Shown piece after piece: positions 60,466 through 64,000 of a stretch of DNA of 64,000 nt; within the stretch, counting starts at the first letter, position 1; each line of letters begins with the position of its first letter. Both the position numbers and the translations under genes were made by a program. The notes below the pieces were generated by a model. It was not told the origin of the DNA. It searched no databases and saw only the letters and a program-made list of their open reading frames with translations. The stretch comes from Bdellovibrionales bacterium (GTDB lineage Bacteria; Bdellovibrionota; Bdellovibrionia; Bdellovibrionales; UBA1609): NCBI GenBank assembly GCA_019637855.1, contig JAHBUX010000006.1, forward strand, positions 124,001-188,000. Reading direction: 5' to 3'.

Positions 60466-61105
60466 TGAACCGCGTTTGTGCAGGCAGCGGAAAACTAAGG
60501 AGCCCTGTCCTGGCTGTTTTTTAAATCCGCAGCTGTGTTTGTGTGCAGAGATTCCTCGTCTTGATCTGCGCACGCGAGTTTCTTTGATCATCCACTATCG
60601 CGAGCTCAGGCGCACTACCAATACGGGCCGCCTGGCTGTGAAAGCCCTGTCGAACAGCTCTATGCATGTCCGTGGTCAGGAGCGCGAGACCTTGGACTTG
60701 AGTTCGCTCCTGTTGCCGGAATATGAGAACCTGCTGTTTTTCCCTTCCGACGATGCGATCGCATTGACCTCGGAGTACGTGGCGGGTTTACGCAAGCCGA
60801 TCCACCTATTGGTGCCTGATGGCAATTGGCGACAGGCTTCTAAGGTACACTCACGCCACAAGGAGTTGAGCTCCCTTGTGCGCGTGAAAATCAACGAGCC
60901 CAATACGGCCAAATACTTTCTGCGCGCCGAATCTTCGCCGGAAGGCATGGCCACATTGCAGGCTATTGCCAGCGCTTTGCGTGTGACGGAAGGTGAAGAG
61001 GCCTTCCGCGCGTTGAATGCACTTTATCTTTTGAAGCTAGGTCGAACTCTACAGGGACGTGGGATTCAAGTCAGTCCTGACGATTTAATCCCGACGTTGG
61101 CGTAA
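60458..61105 (+). CDS. DTW-domain tRNA acp3U transferase (TapT/YfiP-like)
   Basis: The 215-residue product has an N-terminal zinc-ribbon-like CPGCFLNPQLCLCAEIP and the DTW superfamily core: VSLIIHYRELRRTTNTGRLA, and LLVPDGNWRQASK where DGNW replaces the usual DGTW. Characterised members transfer 3-amino-3-carboxypropyl from SAM to tRNA uridine 47 or 20. It overlaps truC by 8 bp. Its last 35 bp overlap the convergent gene ending at 61071. Confidence 0.9.
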   Translation: MSSEPRLCRQRKTKEPCPGCFLNPQLCLCAEIPRLDLRTRVSLIIHYRELRRTTNTGRLAVKALSNSSMHVRGQERETLDLSSLLLPEYENLLFFPSDDAIALTSEYVAGLRKPIHLLVPDGNWRQASKVHSRHKELSSLVRVKINEPNTAKYFLRAESSPEGMATLQAIASALRVTEGEEAFRALNALYLLKLGRTLQGRGIQVSPDDLIPTLA

Positions 61106-62243
61106 TCTTCACGCCGGCTGAGCGTTCACTCAGGCGAGCATAGACCGCTTTAAATTTTTCGCCATCCAAGCGTACCACGCCTAAGTGCTCTTTCTGGCTG
61201 CCGCTCATGGGAAGTATGGCATAAGGTTCAACTCCATAACGCCGAAACAGACGTAGGGTGTAGTCGTCGGTGCTCACCAAGATCGTATTGATTCCGCGCG
61301 CCAGCACGTGATCGAAGACGGTAAGGATAAGGCGGTCAGAGACTTCGGGTGGAAGAGTGTTTAAGAACTTCGCGTAGCGTGTGATTTCGCAAGTGTTGGG
61401 CAGATCGAAGTCGGCCGCCAGCTGAGCGCGGAACTGTTTGCGATTTTCTTCCGGAATACGATGTTCGAATGGGAGTAAGTCATCCGGGGGTGGCAATGGA
61501 CTGCCGACGGATTTCCATACGGCACGCAGAGTGGGGCGGAAGTAGTCAATGTCGCCCATGTAAGAGATTTGAATGGTGGACAGCAGATCGTTTTCGACTT
61601 GCTTTTGCGAGAAGTTATCCCAGGTTACTGGCGAGTCGCCTTTGAGTATGGCCAAAACTTCATTGTTGGTCGAATGTATATTCACCGCAAGCAGGTTCCA
61701 GTAGTCGACCTTAGATAGGTAGGGTTTTTCTTGTTCATAAACCTTAAGCACCCGACTATGAACCGCCCAGCGGAAATCGAATATATTTTTAAGGCGAGCT
61801 CGGCGTTGTGAGCCGTAGGTGACTCGAAGGTTCTCGTTGGGATGCTGATGAATGTGATCAAACACAATGCTGGCTACCTCCATTGCATCAGAAGCCAGGT
61901 TGGAAAATCCCACGTCGAAGAACTTATAGCTTTGTCCGTTGGTTTCCCAAGTCTCTGTGATCCAATCCTTCGGCGGTACGCGAAGGTTCGGGATCTCCAC
62001 GTTGCGCATGGGAGCCAAGCCGTCCTTCAGGCTAAACTCAAATCCCATTAGACCCAGGATTTTTACATGGTAGCGTTTGTAGGCTTGGGCTGTGCGAATA
62101 ACTTCGAGATGTCGAGCGGCCGTGAGCCAGTCGGAACACGTCGGCTCATTTTTGGGGTGAGGGAGGAGCTTTGCGATTTCAGCTTGAACAGGCAAAATCG
62201 TAAAGACAGAAAAGAACAGCAGGGCGAGACGTTGGGCAGGCAT
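61071..62243 (-). CDS. Secreted protein, unknown
   Basis: ATG 62243 (MPAQRLALLFFSVFTILPVQAE) gives a good signal peptide; a TTG at 62249 is also possible. The ~390-residue product has one Cys pair (PTCSDWL, NTCEITR) and a mixed alpha/beta middle (LRVTYGSQRRARLKNIFDF...) that faintly suggests an acyltransferase-like fold, but no motif is firm. The 3' end overlaps the DTW gene in antisense by 35 bp. Confidence 0.75.
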   Translation of the reverse strand: MPAQRLALLFFSVFTILPVQAEIAKLLPHPKNEPTCSDWLTAARHLEVIRTAQAYKRYHVKILGLMGFEFSLKDGLAPMRNVEIPNLRVPPKDWITETWETNGQSYKFFDVGFSNLASDAMEVASIVFDHIHQHPNENLRVTYGSQRRARLKNIFDFRWAVHSRVLKVYEQEKPYLSKVDYWNLLAVNIHSTNNEVLAILKGDSPVTWDNFSQKQVENDLLSTIQISYMGDIDYFRPTLRAVWKSVGSPLPPPDDLLPFEHRIPEENRKQFRAQLAADFDLPNTCEITRYAKFLNTLPPEVSDRLILTVFDHVLARGINTILVSTDDYTLRLFRRYGVEPYAILPMSGSQKEHLGVVRLDGEKFKAVYARLSERSAGVKITPTSGLNRQD

Positions 62244-62338
62244 TCGCAAGGTCGTATCACAAGCTTATACAAAAAAGCTTGAGTACTTAATTGAATGGGT
62301 AAAGGCTTCAGAACGTGGGGCAAAACGCCTTCTAAAGT

Positions 62339-62358
62339 GGAGGAGCTTTTGCTCCTCC
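62339..62358. terminator. Perfect hairpin, likely terminator
   Basis: GGAGGAGC, loop TTTT, GCTCCTCC: 8 perfect GC-rich pairs just beyond the stop of the 62373-62939 gene. No long T-run follows on either strand, so termination strength is uncertain. Confidence 0.6.
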
Positions 62359-62372
62359 AACTCTAAACGGGA

Positions 62373-62939
62373 CTAATTGCGTTTGAAGTCGGTCAACTCA
62401 AGAGTGACTTCGCCCATTTGGCTGGGCTGGATCGACTTGAGCATGCCGGTGATCGGAACGATGGTTGGATTCAACCAAGCTTGCGAATCCGAGTTGTCTT
62501 TCTTGTTGTGGATCTTGAGCCACATAGCTTCGAAAGTGCCTTTCGGAACAGTGACGTTTTCGCGGCGAGAATCAGTCACTTCTTGTTCGCCTGCATCGGG
62601 AACGTTTTGTTTTTGACCGTCAACCAAAACTTCCAACACTTTGCCATTGTTCTTATCGATCAGAGTTTCGACCTTGTGTTCACCTAAGAAGCCGAGCTTC
62701 AGATCCTGTTGCAGCCAGAAGCCCTGATCATTCGATTCACGCACGAACATATGCATGGTGCCGCTCATGATGCCGCCGTTCATGTTGTAGTCTGCAGAGT
62801 CGCCGATGGTCCAATTGATCATAGCCGACGGGTGCACATCGACCGCGAATGTGCGGGCTAGCGCTTCTGTGCTTACGGTGCCTGCATGACTTTGAACGCC
62901 AGCGGCGAACAGTGCGAAGAAAATTAATGATTTGAACAT
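62373..62939 (-). CDS. Periplasmic beta-rich protein, unknown
   Basis: The start ATG 62939 (MFKSLIFFALFAAGVQSHAG) has AAAGGGG upstream; the extended frame to 62981 is unlikely. The mature ~170-residue protein contains WTIGDSADYNMNGGIMSGTMHMFVRE, then alternating strands (QDLKLGFLGEHKVETLID, KGTFEAMWLKIHNK). The layout suggests a small lipid-carrier or DUF3108-like beta fold, not firmly assigned. It is followed by a strong hairpin. Confidence 0.78.
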   Translation of the reverse strand: MFKSLIFFALFAAGVQSHAGTVSTEALARTFAVDVHPSAMINWTIGDSADYNMNGGIMSGTMHMFVRESNDQGFWLQQDLKLGFLGEHKVETLIDKNNGKVLEVLVDGQKQNVPDAGEQEVTDSRRENVTVPKGTFEAMWLKIHNKKDNSDSQAWLNPTIVPITGMLKSIQPSQMGEVTLELTDFKRN

Positions 62940-63021
62940 GATTGCCCCTTTCCGTGGGTTTAGATCTGATAAGCGGACCACGAATGGGAATAATTGCCAA
63001 GGTTTAGTTCTGGATGTGACG

Positions 63022-64000
63022 CTACTTCACATCGAAGAAAGAGGGTGTGCTCCAGTTGGAAGTGCCTTGCGCCCCGCTCGCGCGCACTCGCCAGTAAACA
63101 CGGCCTTTCAGTTCTGCCTGTTGCAAAAGTGCGCCACGATTTTTCGAGTCGCGACGTTCGATCACATTGTTGAAGGCGGGATCTGTGGCCATTTCAAAAA
63201 CATAGTTGTCTGCGCCATTCACGCGGCTCCATGCAAACACCACGGAGATACGGCCGTTTTTCGACGGTGCGCTCGCGCCTGACTTAGGCGATTGCGGCTG
63301 TGGAGGCTCAAGTGCAAAGGCCGGTGCGATTTCAATTGTTGAGGTTTTTGAATAAGCGCTGAGCAGTTCGCCTGAGTCGGAGGCCGCCGCCACTCTCATA
63401 TAGGTCTTTCCAGGCGTGCTATTGACCGTGAGGCGAGGTCCTTTGATCAGACGCTCTTCCGCACCGGCCAAGGAGCGTGCTGGCCCGGTCTGCACCATGT
63501 ATTTGGTGGCAAGCGGTATGGCTGGCCAGTCCACATGCACCTGCTCGTTGCCAAGCGTGTTCGTCGGCACCATGAATTTGTAAGTGCCGTTCACCTTTGG
63601 CGCAGGCAACAGGACAGTCAGTTGGGCCGAGGGACTAAAGCCGCTCTGTTCACCGGCGCTGCCAAGAGCATTGACTCGCCAATAGGATTTGCCGGGTACT
63701 ACACCGCGCCATTCGACACGGGTGGCATTCGTGGTCTCTTCCGAAAGCAAATGATTGAAGTCGCGCGAGGCCGAGATCTGCACTTGATATTTGGCGGCGC
63801 CCTTCACGGGTTTCCATTCCAGAGTCGGCAACTTCTCTACGCTGCGACTGAGTGAGGCGAGATCGCGCGGTTTTGCGGAAAAGACCAGCGTCACTGTCTG
63901 CGTGAAGTGCGTGGGCCTTGGTTCTTGCAAAACCGTCTCGCTGCGCGGGCGCGCGGTCGATGCCACTTGCGGCTGGCGTACGCTGAGTTGGCGCGCACTG
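63022..64000 (-). CDS. Partial protein with fibronectin-III-like repeats
   Basis: The frame is open to the right edge, so the N-terminus is missing. At least three repeats of about 90 residues carry the fn3-like pattern W.P..GA..Y.VQIS...F, then YWRV.A.G..G..S..S: LEWKPVKGAAKYQVQIS with KSYWRVNALGSAGEQSGFS, VDWPAIPLATKYMVQTG with KTYMRVAAASDSGELLSAYS, and FAWSRVNGADNYVFEMA with VYWRVRASGAQGTSNWS. Such tails occur after FecR domains in Bdellovibrio-like exported proteins. No FecR part is visible here. Confidence 0.82.
   Translation of the reverse strand, partial: SARQLSVRQPQVASTARPRSETVLQEPRPTHFTQTVTLVFSAKPRDLASLSRSVEKLPTLEWKPVKGAAKYQVQISASRDFNHLLSEETTNATRVEWRGVVPGKSYWRVNALGSAGEQSGFSPSAQLTVLLPAPKVNGTYKFMVPTNTLGNEQVHVDWPAIPLATKYMVQTGPARSLAGAEERLIKGPRLTVNSTPGKTYMRVAAASDSGELLSAYSKTSTIEIAPAFALEPPQPQSPKSGASAPSKNGRISVVFAWSRVNGADNYVFEMATDPAFNNVIERRDSKNRGALLQQAELKGRVYWRVRASGAQGTSNWSTPSFFDVK

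Noticed and set aside
1-64000. CRISPR array, toxin-antitoxin or classical restriction system
   Set aside because: No regularly spaced identical repeats, cas genes, or paired toxin/antitoxin genes were seen. The HNH protein alone does not make a defence system.

Overview
The window looks like a chromosome segment of a Bdellovibrio-like bacterium (Bdellovibrionota/Oligoflexia). The inference rests on the combination of gene types rather than on any marker: a TIGR02147-type regulator, very many small secreted or lipid-anchored proteins of unknown function, PKD, Hint and DUF4214 modules on lipoproteins, HNH/DUF222-like proteins, outer-membrane barrels and a tail-fibre-like glycine-rich protein. 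No rRNA or other phylogenetic marker is present, so rank below phylum is open.

Layout. 1-5515 (minus): a four-gene exported cluster with a LamG-like/CxxCH protein, two lipoproteins and a Tat-exported DUF1501-like protein. 5692-7295 (minus): a barrel protein, oligoribonuclease and an Smr-domain protein. 7365-13737 (plus): a tight six-gene operon encoding an SDR, a luciferase-like flavin monooxygenase, an aminomuconate-semialdehyde-type aldehyde dehydrogenase, both subunits of an aminophenol-1,6-dioxygenase-like enzyme and an asparaginase-II-like hydrolase. A 2-aminomuconate-deaminase-like RidA protein at 16883, overlapping a solute-binding protein gene, probably belongs to the same chemistry. 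This is the best candidate for an undescribed pathway.

14553-22443 holds a five-repeat Ig-like lipoprotein and a PKD/Hint lipoprotein with a membrane-anchored partner. A tRNA-Asp at 22511 starts an accessory zone to about 36 kb: integrase-arm-like repeats, a serine recombinase, secreted proteins, a natural PaiA-PaiB fusion between two copies of an approximately 190-bp repeat, a glycine-rich fibre protein, an HNH nuclease and an ATP-dependent DNA ligase core that carries a signal peptide.

37-64 kb is mostly housekeeping or envelope: alcohol dehydrogenase, a CueR copper regulon with a clear operator, DUF924, an exported protein with homing-endonuclease-type repeats, a PAS hybrid histidine kinase, ChaA, a TIM-barrel/DUF4214 lipoprotein, a PA2779/PA2778-type pair, TruC and a DTW-domain protein.

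A recurring oddity is that at least two genes (SDR at 7365, DUF924 at 41731) and possibly a third (serine recombinase at 23095) have their conserved N-terminus and a well-spaced Shine-Dalgarno sequence in front of ATC, ATT or ATA rather than a standard start codon. Either this organism uses AUU/AUC/AUA starts more than usual, or the assembly has base errors exactly there.
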